Assembly: GCA_913056235.1 (NCBI GenBank)
Contig: CAJXMW010000002.1
Span: 186,001-250,000 of the forward strand
DNA: 64,000 nt
Direction: 5' to 3'
Source of the DNA: an uncultured Fodinibius sp.
GTDB taxonomy: Bacteria > Bacteroidota > Rhodothermia > Balneolales > Balneolaceae
Shown here in pieces: positions 1 to 9,534 of the stretch. Each line of letters starts with the position of its first letter. Position 1 is the first letter of the stretch. A model generated the notes under the pieces. It was not told the DNA's origin and did no database searches. It saw only the letters and a list, made by a program, of their open reading frames with translations. The position numbers were made by a program, and so were the translations under genes.

Positions 1-2
1 AG

Positions 3-722
3 GATCTGCTTCTCGTGGGGCGATCGATGAGTGCAGTGAATCCGCCGCAGAGTTTGGTAATGATCCGTCGCTCGGATATGACGGTTCAGAAAAAAGTCGA
101 TACCTTCTTTGCGCGTCCGCATGCTCTTACGACTACTCCCGACGGTACCTGGTCCTATATAGCGAGTCTGGCAGAAAATCAGATTCTATCCATTAATAAC
201 GACAGCGGAGAAACAAATCTTACAACCATGGGCGGCCAAACACATGTATTTGTAGATTTTACCATGTCACCCGACGGCAAGACGATGGTTGTTACCGGTC
301 AGGTTACGGGTAAAGCACTTGTCTTTGATCTCAGTGATCCATCGTCGCCTGCGGTAACTGATACCATCGATGTAAATGCCCAGCCTTGGCATCCCGTGTA
401 CTCACCGGATGGACGGTATGTCTATTTTGGAAATAAAGAGGCCCATACGATCACGAAGCTGGATATGAAGACGCGTACGGTGGATGCCGTATTTGAAGGA
501 GAGGGCATTGCCCAGCCTCATGGCAGCGCGTTGTCGGCGGATGGAAAATACCTCTACATTTCGAATAACAATCGGAAGGGGACATATATGGCAGATCAGT
601 CTGCACCTGCCAGTGAACAGCCGGGTACTGTCACGGTGATTAACACAGAAAGCGGGGTAATCGAAAAGGTGATTGAAGTTGATAGTTATCCGTCCGGTAT
701 TGGTACCAATGCCCGCTGGTAA
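3..722 (+). CDS. YVTN/YncE-type beta-propeller protein, 5'-truncated by window edge
   Basis: The frame is open to the left edge, so the gene begins outside the window; a GTG at 15 is an internal valine rather than a convincing start. The visible 239 codons hold repeated propeller blades with motifs such as SPDGKTMVV, SPDGRYVYFGN and SADGKYLYISNN, spaced about 45 residues apart, as in YVTN/YncE-like seven-bladed propellers. Such proteins are usually periplasmic or surface-bound and act in binding or as oxidoreductase partners; the substrate cannot be read here. It ends 92 bp before the FG-GAP lipoprotein on the same strand, so the two could be co-transcribed. Family is fairly sure, function unknown. 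Confidence 0.75.
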   Translation, partial: DLLLVGRSMSAVNPPQSLVMIRRSDMTVQKKVDTFFARPHALTTTPDGTWSYIASLAENQILSINNDSGETNLTTMGGQTHVFVDFTMSPDGKTMVVTGQVTGKALVFDLSDPSSPAVTDTIDVNAQPWHPVYSPDGRYVYFGNKEAHTITKLDMKTRTVDAVFEGEGIAQPHGSALSADGKYLYISNNNRKGTYMADQSAPASEQPGTVTVINTESGVIEKVIEVDSYPSGIGTNARW

Positions 723-814
723 TATCCATTCAACATCAGGCAGATATCTGACAAAAGTACCGGATCTGTCGGTCATTCAAATCCCTAACAGCTATCTTTT
801 TATCCTTAGAGAAC

Positions 815-2632
815 ATGCCTGATATGCGCTTTATTCTATTTACTATTACTGCACTAATGACTGTGGGATGTCAAAGCCCGCGATCCATAACGGGAAGTAC
901 AAAGCAAAAGCCGAGTAATTTTGAGCGTGAGATAACCCCATTCCCCGTACATGATGCCCAGGAGCAGTTAATCGAATATCCATTTCTCGGTGGATTTAAT
1001 ACGCCGCGTCCCCAGTTTGTGGATATCGATGCCGACAAGGATCCGGATCTGTTTGTCCAGGAGAATTCGGATGAACTTATGTTTTTTGAAAACAAAGCAG
1101 GGGAATCGAAGTCTGAGTTGACCTGGAGAACGGATCGTTATCGTGATCTGGCGATAGGAGAATGGTTCCGTTTTGCCGATTTGGATCAGGATGGAGATTT
1201 CGACCTATTAACGGAACAGCCCTACAGCTATATCCGTTATTATCGCAATGACGGTTCGCCTGAGAATCCTGACTTTACGCTTGTTTCCGATTCACTGAAG
1301 GATGTCAATGGCAAACCCATTTTTTCGGATCGACAGAATATACCCAATGTCACAGATATTGATTGTGACGGCAAGCTCGACCTTTTTATTGGTCGGTTGG
1401 ATGGCACCGTAATGCGGTATGAATCAACAGGCTTGGATGATCGGGAAGTGCCAAAATTTAAGCTGGTCAGTAAGCAGTTTGAAGGCATTGAGATTGTTAA
1501 ACAGATTGGGACCATGCACGGGGCCAACACGCTAACTTTCGCTGATATCGATAACGACAATGACCAAGATCTTTTCTGGGGCGATTTCTTTGAGCCGAGC
1601 CTCTTACTTATCAGAAATGAAGGTTCCTGCAGTAACCCTGAGCTCCAGGGAGAACCGGAATCTTTCCCCTTGTCTGATCCCATAAAGTCGAGCGGTTATA
1701 ATGCTCCTGCCTTTGCAGATTGGGGACAGGATGGTGATCTGGATCTTTTTGTCGGTGTATTGGGCGGCGCCTATAATGCCAATCAGACACTTGCTGAGAA
1801 CTTCTACTTTTATGAGCAGACGGAAAACGGAAACTTTAAACAGCGATCAAAGCAATTTTTGAGCAACGTAGATATTGGCAATGAAAGCATTCCGGCCTCG
1901 GGAGATCTCGATGGCGATGGTGACAACGATCTACTTCTTGCCAACAAGATTGATCCCGGAAACGGAAACACCTCCCTCGTCTATAAGTTCGAAAACCGCG
2001 GCACTGCCAGTGAACCGTCCCTGCATAAGTCTGAAGCCCTGGAATTGCCCAATGCCTACCATTATGCACCGGCTCTGGGTGATCTGAACAATGACGGACG
2101 CGATGATCTGTTGCTCGGCACATGGAAAGGACGAATTGCCTATTACCGCAATACGGATGATGGGTTTAAATCAGTGAGTGAGTCGTTTGTGGAATTAGCT
2201 CGTGGAAGTAACAGCGTACCGGCGCTTGGCGATTTGGATGATGACGGTGATTTAGATTTACTGGTCGGCGAATCGGGGGGAGGCATATTTTTCTATCGTA
2301 ATAATGGGTCCACAGAATCTCCGGATTTTGTGTTGCAAGAAAATGCGTTTCCAAATGTGAAGGCAGATCACCGGAGTGTGCCTGCACTTTATGATGTGGA
2401 TGCAGACGGAGATCTGGACTTGTTTTTAGGGACTAAAAGCCAGGGACTCTTGTTTTATCGCAATACGGGGTCTGTACAGCAACCGACGTTTGAGCAGCAA
2501 TCACTTCCCGTAGCTATTGATGTGCCCAAACTGGCTAGCCCTAACTTTGTAGATATGGATGCTGACGCCCTCGTTGATTTTTGGTCCGGAGGGAAAAGTG
2601 GGGGACTTATTTACTATAGTGGTTCGAAGTAA
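815..2632 (+). CDS. FG-GAP/VCBS-repeat lipoprotein
   Basis: A 605-residue secreted protein. The N-terminus has a short hydrophobic signal ending in the lipobox TVGC (Cys about residue 19), so it is probably a lipoprotein. The rest is a string of FG-GAP/VCBS repeats with calcium-binding-like acidic loops (DIDADKDPDLF, DLDQDGDFDLL, DLDGDGDNDLL, DLDDDGDLDLL), roughly every 55-60 residues, consistent with an integrin-alpha-like propeller. A second Met three codons in (position 824) is an alternative start. There is no catalytic domain. A strong hairpin terminator follows about 115 bp downstream. Likely role is surface adhesion or ligand binding, inferred from the fold only. Confidence 0.8.
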   Translation: MPDMRFILFTITALMTVGCQSPRSITGSTKQKPSNFEREITPFPVHDAQEQLIEYPFLGGFNTPRPQFVDIDADKDPDLFVQENSDELMFFENKAGESKSELTWRTDRYRDLAIGEWFRFADLDQDGDFDLLTEQPYSYIRYYRNDGSPENPDFTLVSDSLKDVNGKPIFSDRQNIPNVTDIDCDGKLDLFIGRLDGTVMRYESTGLDDREVPKFKLVSKQFEGIEIVKQIGTMHGANTLTFADIDNDNDQDLFWGDFFEPSLLLIRNEGSCSNPELQGEPESFPLSDPIKSSGYNAPAFADWGQDGDLDLFVGVLGGAYNANQTLAENFYFYEQTENGNFKQRSKQFLSNVDIGNESIPASGDLDGDGDNDLLLANKIDPGNGNTSLVYKFENRGTASEPSLHKSEALELPNAYHYAPALGDLNNDGRDDLLLGTWKGRIAYYRNTDDGFKSVSESFVELARGSNSVPALGDLDDDGDLDLLVGESGGGIFFYRNNGSTESPDFVLQENAFPNVKADHRSVPALYDVDADGDLDLFLGTKSQGLLFYRNTGSVQQPTFEQQSLPVAIDVPKLASPNFVDMDADALVDFWSGGKSGGLIYYSGSK

Positions 2633-2987
2633 ATAAGTAAGTGATTAGTAGATCCTCTAACTTAATTAAAAACAAATAGTTATATCCAATTATTTGTCGT
2701 GAATTGAAAATACGCTCAAGTAGCGTCTCTCTTAATGAATAGTAAGGGCCTCACATTTGAACGTGTGGGGTCTTTGTTTTTTTTAAATGTGTGGAAAAAA
2801 TGAGTGGTATTACCGACTATTACACCTTCCGTTTCACAACTCTAACTCCAAATCTAAATAAGAAAAATATTTCAAGACCTTACCAAGGGTTAAACACCAA
2901 CACTTTTGTAGTGTTAATTCTTACCCACTTGCTGAATTACGCTCATAGTTTAGATGAGGTTATTTATTACAAGCAACCAATTTTTTC
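2633..2987. other. intergenic stretch between converging genes
   Basis: About 355 bp without a convincing gene. It holds the terminator of the FG-GAP lipoprotein. An open frame of 80 codons at 2791-3033 overlaps the 3' end of the RND permease, resembles nothing known to me and is probably chance. Confidence 0.6.
2746..2784 (+). terminator. rho-independent terminator after the FG-GAP lipoprotein
   Basis: Nine-base-pair stem (2747-2755 with 2764-2772, two G-U pairs), eight-base loop, then a run of T ending near 2784. It sits between the plus-strand lipoprotein and the minus-strand RND gene and points in the plus direction. Confidence 0.8.
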
Positions 2988-5900
2988 TTATGTCGTTTGG
3001 AAAAAGGGAAGGATATCCTCCAGGATCATATAAAGGCATGGGACGATGACAAGAATGATTGAGGTGGCAAAAATAATCCCGAAACCAAGAGAAATAGCCA
3101 TCGGTATCAGGTGATAAGCCTGTCGAGAGGTTTCCATGATTATGGGCATGAGACCGCCAAAGGTGGTTAGCGTAGTAAGGATGATGGGGCGAAAGCGGCG
3201 CAGTCCTGCTTCATGGATCGCATCAAAAGCTGACAACTTGCCCCGCTTTTTATTTGCCAGATCAATCATAATCAGGGAGTCGTTCAATACTACTCCGGAT
3301 AGAGCAATAATACCCATCAAGCTGACTAATGAGAGATTATATCCCAACAGGATGTGGCCAATGACGGCACCAACTACTCCAAAGGGAATGGCTCCCATCA
3401 CGATCAACGGTTGGATGTAGCTGCCAAAGGCCACAGCTAGTAGTGCGTAGATGACGACCATAGCCAGCGCAAATCCACCCCAGAGGGCCTGCGTGGACTC
3501 TCGCATTTCGGCCTGACTTCCTTCAAAGCTCCATGTGATGCCGGGGAAGTCATCCCGAAGACTAGGCAAGACTTCCGCTTTCAACGATTCAAGTACGCGA
3601 CCGACTGCATCAGAAGGCTCGGCATCCATGCTTACCGAAACCACACGTCGGCCGTCGCGCCGGTTGATAGAAGTAAAAGCTTCGCCCTGCTTAACTTCTA
3701 CAACATCCATCAGGGGAACTTCGGTGCCGTTTGGCGTTTGAATAACAAAGTTTTCAAGGTGATGGATATCTTTGCGTTGCTCATATGGCAGTTTTACCCG
3801 CACTTCAATCTCATTGGTACCACGGAGCTGACGCATAGCCAAGGCGCCATAAAAGGCATTGCGCAACTGTTCCCCAACCATAGAGGGGGTGAGACCCAGC
3901 TGGCGTCCTTCTGGTAACAGCTTAAAATCAAATTGCGCTTTACCGCGGTTGTAGTTGTCATTGACATCTCGGGTGGCATCAAAGGATTCTACCCGCTCTA
4001 CAAAGGAGGTACTTGCCTTTTCAAGCACGTCGATGTTCGAATGGCTGAGATCGACGCTGATATCCGGAAGATAGCCCGCGGGCCCGCGCTCGGCCTCAAA
4101 ATTGATCTGATCCACGCCTTCTATATCCCCGATCTCATCACGCCATAGCTCAATGACCTGCTGGGCCGTCATATCGCGTTTACTTGGTGGTTTCATGACG
4201 ATTTCAACATCAATAAAGCTTTGTCCCCGTACATTGGTTTTGATGCCCTCAGCTACGCGATCCAGGTTATGTTCGTCAAACATGCGTTGCGTAGAATTTG
4301 AAATTTCGCGAGCGACTTTTGCCGCCTGGGCTGGTGTGGTACCAACAGGCAGAGAGACGCCCGATTCAATCTCATCGGCTGAAGATTCAGGCATCATCAC
4401 CATCCCCATGTGGCCGCTGTAGCCGTATCCCCCAACTACCAGGAGTACTGCAATAGCAATGCTAAGGGTGATATACCGGTTCTGAAGACAAAGATCGAGA
4501 AAGGCACGATAGTAAGTGTTAATAAAGTGACTGACTCGCTTAGCAAAAGCTTGCTGCCACCGATGCAGGTTCTTGCCAATTTTGAATCTGCTCTCTTTTT
4601 TGGAGCTGTGCGCCAGGTGAGCCGGCAGAATAAATAAAGCTTCCAACAGGGAGACAGCCAGTACGATAATGACTACAGCAGGCAGAGGCCACCAGTATTT
4701 ACCGGTTGTTCCAGGAATGAACAGGAGCGGTATAAAAGCGATAATATTTGTGATTATTGCAAAGGTAACCGGCTTGCTCATGTCTTTGGCACCGGCGATT
4801 GCTGCTTCAATAAAATTCATGCCCTGCTGGCGGTACTCGTAGACATTCTCACCCACCACAATGGCATCGTCAACAACAATGCCCAGGACAACCAAAAAGC
4901 CAAACATCGAAATCATATTGATGCTGAGTCCAAATATAGGTAAGAACAATAGCCCACCTACAAAGGAGATAGTCATACCCATCATCACCCAAAAGGCCAG
5001 CCGGTATTCCAGGAAAAGGGCCAGGATAAACAGGACGATTAGGATGGCGATGACACCATTTTCAGTCAGAAGTGACAGTCGTTCACGGTAATCCTGGGCA
5101 CTGCTGCTGTCAATACGGTATTTGATACCCGGCGGCAATGTTGATTCTGACTCTTCGAGAATCTGTTTCACGGTAGCGGCAATATCCAGCGGCGACTGAT
5201 CACCTACGCGGTAAATCTGAAGGTCAACAGTTGGTTGTTGATTAAAGGTGCCATGAAAGCCGGTCTCTTCGAAACCGTCGGTTATGCTGGCAAGATCCGC
5301 CAGCCTGATGGAGCCGCCTGTCTCGGAGGGTATAATTTCAATATTGCTATATTCATCAGCCCACTGTTTGCGCTCCTGCATCCGCAAAAGGATTTCACCG
5401 GCATTGGTTTCTATGGCCCCGGCCGGGATATCTTCGCTTGATTGAGCAATGATATCAGCAATCTCTCCCAGCGTCATATTGTACTCGCGCAGGCGTTTTC
5501 GGGGAATTTCGATATGAGTAACATAGTCGGGCACATTGCCGATTTCTACCTGCGTAATTTCTTCGCTGTTCAACAGCCGGTCGCGCATATTTTCGGCCAG
5601 CTTGCGAAGTGTCCAGATATCCGTATCCCCATAGAGACCGATGGACATCACTTCCTGCTGATTAGACTGCAGCCGTACTTCGGGCTCTTCAATATCGTCA
5701 GGAAAGGTGTTAATCCGATTTACCGCCTGATCGATATCCTGGAAGGTTTTCATGCGATCGGTGCCGCTTACCAGCTCAATAGATACATCTCCCGAGCCTT
5801 CGTAGGCGGTAGAAGTCACTTCCTTGATGCCTTCCACACCGCGGATGGCCTCCTCTACAGGACGCAAAATTCCCTGTTCCACTTCGGCCGGAGCAGCTCC

Positions 5901-6095
5901 GGGATACGTTACACTTACTTCAACCACATCCAGTTGGTATTGGGGGAATACTTCTTTTTGGATATTGAAGACCGTCCAGATACCGCCGCCGAGCAGGATA
6001 ATCATCAGGAGGTTGGCGGCAATGGGATTTCGAGCCATGTAGGCGATGAGTCCCGTGTTGTTGGTATTGCCGGAATGTTTATCAGAATTACTCAT
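2988..6095 (-). CDS. RND-family efflux permease (AcrB/MdtB-like)
   Basis: A 1035-residue inner-membrane transporter, the usual length for a hydrophobe/amphiphile efflux RND permease. It has a first membrane helix near residues 20-40, two large periplasmic loops and two blocks of transmembrane helices. The fourth-helix motif [14 protein letters not shown] carries the paired Asp (about 409-410) used in proton relay in this superfamily, and the second half has the matching [12 protein letters not shown]. It lies 36 bp downstream of the membrane-fusion adaptor on the same strand, so the two form an operon. No TolC-like outer-membrane factor is next to it, so that partner must be elsewhere. Substrate is unknown; heavy-metal CzcA-type is less likely than drug or lipid type. 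Confidence 0.93.
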   Translation of the reverse strand: MSNSDKHSGNTNNTGLIAYMARNPIAANLLMIILLGGGIWTVFNIQKEVFPQYQLDVVEVSVTYPGAAPAEVEQGILRPVEEAIRGVEGIKEVTSTAYEGSGDVSIELVSGTDRMKTFQDIDQAVNRINTFPDDIEEPEVRLQSNQQEVMSIGLYGDTDIWTLRKLAENMRDRLLNSEEITQVEIGNVPDYVTHIEIPRKRLREYNMTLGEIADIIAQSSEDIPAGAIETNAGEILLRMQERKQWADEYSNIEIIPSETGGSIRLADLASITDGFEETGFHGTFNQQPTVDLQIYRVGDQSPLDIAATVKQILEESESTLPPGIKYRIDSSSAQDYRERLSLLTENGVIAILIVLFILALFLEYRLAFWVMMGMTISFVGGLLFLPIFGLSINMISMFGFLVVLGIVVDDAIVVGENVYEYRQQGMNFIEAAIAGAKDMSKPVTFAIITNIIAFIPLLFIPGTTGKYWWPLPAVVIIVLAVSLLEALFILPAHLAHSSKKESRFKIGKNLHRWQQAFAKRVSHFINTYYRAFLDLCLQNRYITLSIAIAVLLVVGGYGYSGHMGMVMMPESSADEIESGVSLPVGTTPAQAAKVAREISNSTQRMFDEHNLDRVAEGIKTNVRGQSFIDVEIVMKPPSKRDMTAQQVIELWRDEIGDIEGVDQINFEAERGPAGYLPDISVDLSHSNIDVLEKASTSFVERVESFDATRDVNDNYNRGKAQFDFKLLPEGRQLGLTPSMVGEQLRNAFYGALAMRQLRGTNEIEVRVKLPYEQRKDIHHLENFVIQTPNGTEVPLMDVVEVKQGEAFTSINRRDGRRVVSVSMDAEPSDAVGRVLESLKAEVLPSLRDDFPGITWSFEGSQAEMRESTQALWGGFALAMVVIYALLAVAFGSYIQPLIVMGAIPFGVVGAVIGHILLGYNLSLVSLMGIIALSGVVLNDSLIMIDLANKKRGKLSAFDAIHEAGLRRFRPIILTTLTTFGGLMPIIMETSRQAYHLIPMAISLGFGIIFATSIILVIVPCLYMILEDILPFFQTT

Positions 6096-6131
6096 TGACT
6101 GCTGTCTTAAGCCTTTCGTTCAATTCAGGTG

Positions 6132-7325
6132 TTACTGCGCAGATAGCGAATCTTGTTCTGAGCTACTGTCTGATCCTTCCAGGCGTAACGGGGCACCATC
6201 GGTCACCGTTGATAGATTGGTGGTTACCACTTTGTCGTTTTCATTTAAGCCGTTGTTGATATAAGCATACTGCGAATCACGAAAAAGGATCGACACATCT
6301 CGAATGTCCAGCTGCCCGTCTTGCATGACCCACACCGTTTCGTTCTCTCGTATATAATCACGGTTCAGACGGATTACATCGGCAAGTTGTTCTGCCCTGA
6401 TATTGGCCTCTACAAATGATCCAATCATCAAGCGGGGCACGTCGGCATCGGAGTGATATCCCTGAGGGTCTGGAACAGAGATTAAGATTCGCGCCATGCG
6501 GGTTTGCTGGCCCAGTGATCCCAGAAGCTTATGAATAGATCCAGTACGGTAGGTATCGTCCGGCCATGCCGTTCGATTTTGCAGCCGAACTTTGGCCCCT
6601 TCCGAATTATTATCGGGAATGGAAATCCATTGAAGAGAAGATACCGGTACGGTTGCTTCCACCCAGTATTCATCCAGACCAACAAGCCGTCCAAGGTTAT
6701 CGCCAGCAGCTACCTGGGATCCTACATTGACGTTGCGACTCAGAATATGGGCATCAAAAGGAGCTCGTACTGTTGTACGCCTGAGGTTCAGCTTTGCTTG
6801 CTCAACTGCTGCCTCAGCCGACTGAACGCGGGCTTTTGCAGCTTTGAGCTGCGGTTTGCGAAGTACTCGCGCCCTGTTTTCTTCGGAAAGGCTGTCGCCA
6901 TAGGTTTTAAATTCTTTTTGGGCTGCTTCTTGGAGCCCCATTTCGAGCGTAAGATCGGATGAGGCCTGGCTCAATTCGCTCTGGCGTTGCTGCAAGGTAT
7001 GTCGATAGTCAGATGGATCAATCTGTAGCAACGTGTCGCCCTTTTCGACATATCCACCAGGTGTAAAGCTTTTCGAAAGCTCTAGGACCTCACCATTCAC
7101 TCGGGCACTCAAATTGATATCCTGTGCAGGTTCAACCGTGCCCATTGCCTGAATAGTGGGGTGGTAGGTTCCCCTTTCAGCTGTGGTGACATCCACAAGC
7201 ATAGCTGTTTGTTGGGTAGCTCCGGCCCGTTTGGCCGTTGGTTCAGTAGAAAAGATCAGCGTTATAAGCAAAGCCCCAGCCCCTAGAATTCCTAAACTGA
7301 TAAGAAGCGTTTTTTTCCAGCTCAT
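6132..7325 (-). CDS. RND efflux periplasmic adaptor (membrane fusion protein)
   Basis: A 397-residue HlyD/AcrA-type adaptor. It begins with an uncleaved or signal-anchor hydrophobic helix (about residues 5-25), followed by the barrel-sandwich/lipoyl half motif around NGEVLELSKSF and GDTLLQIDPSDY, a helical hairpin rich in Gln/Glu/Ala (about 105-180), the second half-lipoyl motif TTVRAPFDAHILSRNVNVGS, and a beta-barrel region. These adaptors bridge the inner-membrane RND pump and an outer-membrane channel. It is the promoter-proximal gene of a two-gene operon with the downstream RND permease. The 389 bp upstream is intergenic and shared with a divergent STAS gene. Confidence 0.92.
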   Translation of the reverse strand: MSWKKTLLISLGILGAGALLITLIFSTEPTAKRAGATQQTAMLVDVTTAERGTYHPTIQAMGTVEPAQDINLSARVNGEVLELSKSFTPGGYVEKGDTLLQIDPSDYRHTLQQRQSELSQASSDLTLEMGLQEAAQKEFKTYGDSLSEENRARVLRKPQLKAAKARVQSAEAAVEQAKLNLRRTTVRAPFDAHILSRNVNVGSQVAAGDNLGRLVGLDEYWVEATVPVSSLQWISIPDNNSEGAKVRLQNRTAWPDDTYRTGSIHKLLGSLGQQTRMARILISVPDPQGYHSDADVPRLMIGSFVEANIRAEQLADVIRLNRDYIRENETVWVMQDGQLDIRDVSILFRDSQYAYINNGLNENDKVVTTNLSTVTDGAPLRLEGSDSSSEQDSLSAQ

Positions 7326-7714
7326 GTAAAATTGCTCTTAGGTTAAACCTCAGCTTTATTATCAAGTACGGTAATGAAGCAAAGAATTTATAAAGAAAAT
7401 CTATTGGAAATTTGAAGCAACGCAAATGCCTGCAATCAGGTACATTTCTAACAGTGGTTATTCAGATAAAGTTTATTGGACTTTTATATTTTTAAAAAGG
7501 GTTGTTTACACCAAAAAGGTCGGGCAGGTTAGACATCCCTTTTGATAACGATAAGCGTGATGTCATTGTACTGTTTATTAGATTCACTGCATACCTTCCA
7601 GGTCCTCGATAAATAGCTCTTTAGTTTTTTTAATCAAATTCGCATTAATCAGTAAGTCTTTTATATTTAGGCATCAAATTTAACCAGAGAGGCAACTAAT
7701 GTGAGGTTGTTTTT
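7326..7714. other. 389-bp divergent intergenic region
   Basis: It separates the efflux operon (minus) from the STAS gene (plus) and must carry promoters for both. I see no gene, no tRNA and no strong hairpin. A TATATTTA element at 7662-7669 resembles the -7 box of Bacteroidota promoters and lies about 45 bp before the STAS start. Confidence 0.5.
7662..7669 (+). promoter_or_regulatory. possible Bacteroidota-type -7 element (TATATTTA)
   Basis: It matches seven of eight positions of the TAnnTTTG consensus upstream of the STAS gene. No clear TTTG at the expected -33 spacing, so this is only a candidate. Confidence 0.25.
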
Positions 7715-8083
7715 ATGAATTACTCGATAAAAGAGCGTTATAACTGCATTGTAATTGAATTTAGCGGTAACCTGATGGGAGGGCCCGATGCAACGAAATT
7801 TAATGATGAGTTGCATGACTTTATTGACAAGGGGCGCCTGGAAGTTGTTGCTGATTTGAGCAATGTTAAATTTATGAATTCCTCGGGTCTCGGAATTTTG
7901 ATCGGCGGACTCACAACGATGCGCAATGCCGGTGGAGATCTGCGTATTGCGGGTGCCAATCAGCGTATTGAAAGTCTGCTGATGGTTACCAAGTTGATTA
8001 CCGTATTTAACCATTATCGCACTGTTGATGAAGCCGTTGAATCTTTTGAAGAGGATCCGGTAGGAGAGGACGAGCAGGAGTAA
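7715..8083 (+). CDS. STAS-domain anti-sigma-factor antagonist (SpoIIAA/RsbV-like)
   Basis: A 122-residue protein that is essentially one STAS domain. The conserved phosphoacceptor loop reads MNSSGLGILIGG, with Ser56/Ser57 in the place of the serine phosphorylated by anti-sigma kinases in SpoIIAA/RsbV. In that family the unphosphorylated protein binds the kinase and frees a sigma factor or another partner. No RsbW-type kinase or PP2C phosphatase is adjacent, so the partner is elsewhere. The C-terminus has an acidic tail (EEDPVGEDEQE). A weak GAGG lies about 10 bp before the ATG. Transcription appears monocistronic, ending at a strong hairpin directly downstream. Confidence 0.9.
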   Translation: MNYSIKERYNCIVIEFSGNLMGGPDATKFNDELHDFIDKGRLEVVADLSNVKFMNSSGLGILIGGLTTMRNAGGDLRIAGANQRIESLLMVTKLITVFNHYRTVDEAVESFEEDPVGEDEQE

Positions 8084-8117
8084 TCTTAGTTTGTAGTTAA
8101 GTTATTGAGTTTGAATT

Positions 8118-8146
8118 GCCGCGGTCTTTTAGATCGCGGCTTTTTT
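8118..8146 (+). terminator. rho-independent terminator after the STAS gene
   Basis: Stem 8118-8126 with 8132-8140 (nine pairs, one G-U), loop of five, then six T. A very similar hairpin, with similar flanking bases, follows the ankyrin pseudogene at 8835. Confidence 0.9.
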
Positions 8147-8261
8147 ATATTTGGTAAGGTTCACAGGACTGACTGAATAGGAGTCACCACAAGCTGACGG
8201 ATGTTCATCACAAAATGAAGGCATGTTAGTTACTTTCTCATGAACTCATATATGTAATCTC

Positions 8262-8280
8262 CGTAACGGGTAGATAACTC
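8262..8280 (+). promoter_or_regulatory. upstream element shared by the two ankyrin paralogues (copy 1)
   Basis: The sequence CGTAACGGGTAGATAACTC lies 24 bp before the first ankyrin start; a near copy lies at 8965-8982, 31 bp before the second. The conservation is better than in the surrounding leader, which suggests a shared promoter or operator, or simply a duplicated leader. Confidence 0.4.
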
Positions 8281-8304
8281 AAATATGAACCAAACGGAGA
8301 TCAT

Positions 8305-8800
8305 ATGAAATCCCCTAAACTCTCTATATTCGGATCTGTATTAGTACTGACTGTAATGCTGCCTGCTGCCTATTCTTCCGAACCAGGGCTGGATGCGGAT
8401 GTTAAACTAGCTATTCAAACGAGTGATGTTTCTTCGCTGGCGTCATGGTTTGCCAATGGTGGCGATATAAATCGAACGGACAAAAATGGCAATACCTTGC
8501 TAATGCTCCCGTCTAAAAATTGGAGACAGGCCAACGCTTGACTACTTGTTCGAGCAGTCCCCCGATGTAAATGTCCAGAATAATGCGGGTGCTACGGCGC
8601 TGATGATTGCTGCCAAATATGGTCATTCTTTTGTGGTTGATTTGCTGTTGGAAAAGGGAGCCGATCTCAGAATAACAAATAATTACGGCGTGTTAGCTTC
8701 TCGTTTTGCTCTTGCTTATGACCATCCGGACGTCTATTAACAACTTCAGCGAGCAACCATAGAGCAGTATCGTCAAAAAACCACCCAAAAGCTGAATTAG
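8305..8800 (+). pseudogene. secreted ankyrin-repeat protein, frameshifted and with an in-frame stop
   Basis: Reading from the ATG at 8305 (GGAGA just upstream) gives a signal peptide ending near AAYSS and the first ankyrin repeat, then the frame breaks. One extra A in the run 8515-8519 shifts it: with four A instead of five, the sequence continues SKIGDRPTLDYLFEQ and joins the frame that encodes two more repeats (DVNVQNNAGATALMIAAKYG). The restored frame then meets TAA at 8738-8740, after which it stays open to TAG at 8798 and encodes QLQRATIEQYRQ, a tail also found after the stop of the neighbouring paralogue. About 50 percent identical to the gene at 9014. Either a pseudogene or a sequencing error in a homopolymer; the frameshift itself is clear. 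Confidence 0.8.
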
Positions 8801-8834
8801 ATCAATCATGCAATTAAACAACATTGAGTGTTAA

Positions 8835-8866
8835 ATGTCGCGGTTTTTAGAATCACGGCATTTTTC
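8835..8866 (+). terminator. terminator after the ankyrin pseudogene
   Basis: Imperfect eleven-pair stem (8835-8845 with 8851-8861, one mismatch and two G-U pairs) followed by T-rich sequence. It resembles the STAS-gene terminator in stem, loop (TTTTAGA) and the preceding ATTGAGT, so the two may be copies. Confidence 0.65.
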
Positions 8867-8964
8867 ATTTTAAAGAGGTATTTGTACCAATTATCACATC
8901 TTATGTGGTTTCACAACAACATATTGCGGTAAGTCACTTTCAGTTAACCTCGGCAGTCGATGGT

Positions 8965-8982
8965 CGTAACGGTAGATAAATC
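8965..8982 (+). promoter_or_regulatory. upstream element shared by the two ankyrin paralogues (copy 2)
   Basis: CGTAACGGTAGATAAATC, one base shorter than copy 1 at 8262. Both are followed by an ATGAA(C/T)CC-like stretch about ten bases further on. Confidence 0.4.
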
Positions 8983-9013
8983 TGATCATGAATCCCTAAT
9001 AGCAGGAGGCTTT

Positions 9014-9445
9014 ATGAAACTTTCAAAACTATCAATTTCATTGTCGGTACTGATGTTGATGCTGGTATCGTCTTCACTGGCTTCGCAACAATCAAAATTG
9101 GATGACAAGGCTAAAAAAGCGATTCGGAATAGTAATGTCACCATGTTAGCCAATTGGCTTGAGAACGGTGGTGATATCAATGAAACGACCAAGAATGGCA
9201 ATTCGTTGCTGATCTTGGCTTCTAAAATTGGTGACAAGCCAACCATCGATTTTCTGCTGTCAAAGCAGATCAAAGTTAATTACCAAAATGAGGTTGGTGC
9301 CACCGCTCTCATGTTAGCAGCCAAATATGGACACGATCACGTGGTAGAAATGTTGTTGGATGAAGGGGCCGATCCCACGCTAACTAATAATTCGGGGGTA
9401 TCTGCCGCACAATTTGCAAAAGCTTATGGGCATTACGATCTATGA
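9014..9445 (+). CDS. secreted ankyrin-repeat protein
   Basis: Start chosen at 9014 because a strong AGGAGG lies five bases upstream and a clean signal peptide follows (MKLSKLSISLSVLMLML, cleavage near SLAS). The mature part of about 120 residues holds three ankyrin repeats (NGNSLLILASKIGD, VGATALMLAAKYGHDHVVEML, NSGVSAAQFAKAYGH). Ankyrin repeats bind protein partners; here the site would be periplasmic. The gene ends at TGA 9443-9445, but the frame stays open for another 21 codons to TGA 9509, encoding QQLQDAAMEHYRDD, which matches the post-stop tail of the pseudogene upstream. So the ancestral protein was probably longer, or the UGA (followed by C, a leaky context) is sometimes read through. 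Confidence 0.85.
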   Translation: MKLSKLSISLSVLMLMLVSSSLASQQSKLDDKAKKAIRNSNVTMLANWLENGGDINETTKNGNSLLILASKIGDKPTIDFLLSKQIKVNYQNEVGATALMLAAKYGHDHVVEMLLDEGADPTLTNNSGVSAAQFAKAYGHYDL

Positions 9446-9534
9446 CAACAATTGCAGGATGCCGCAATGGAGCACTACCGAGATGATGAACAACCGGCTC
9501 CCACTAGTTGAATTAGAATAATTAAATAATCATT

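Noticed and set aside
2791-3033. 80-codon frame between the FG-GAP gene and the RND permease
   Set aside because: It overlaps the 3' end of the RND gene on the other strand, begins just after a terminator and looks like nothing known; composition is typical of non-coding DNA.
5442-6098. 218-codon plus-strand frame opposite the RND permease
   Set aside because: Antisense shadow of a well-supported transporter gene; the product has no coherent domain.
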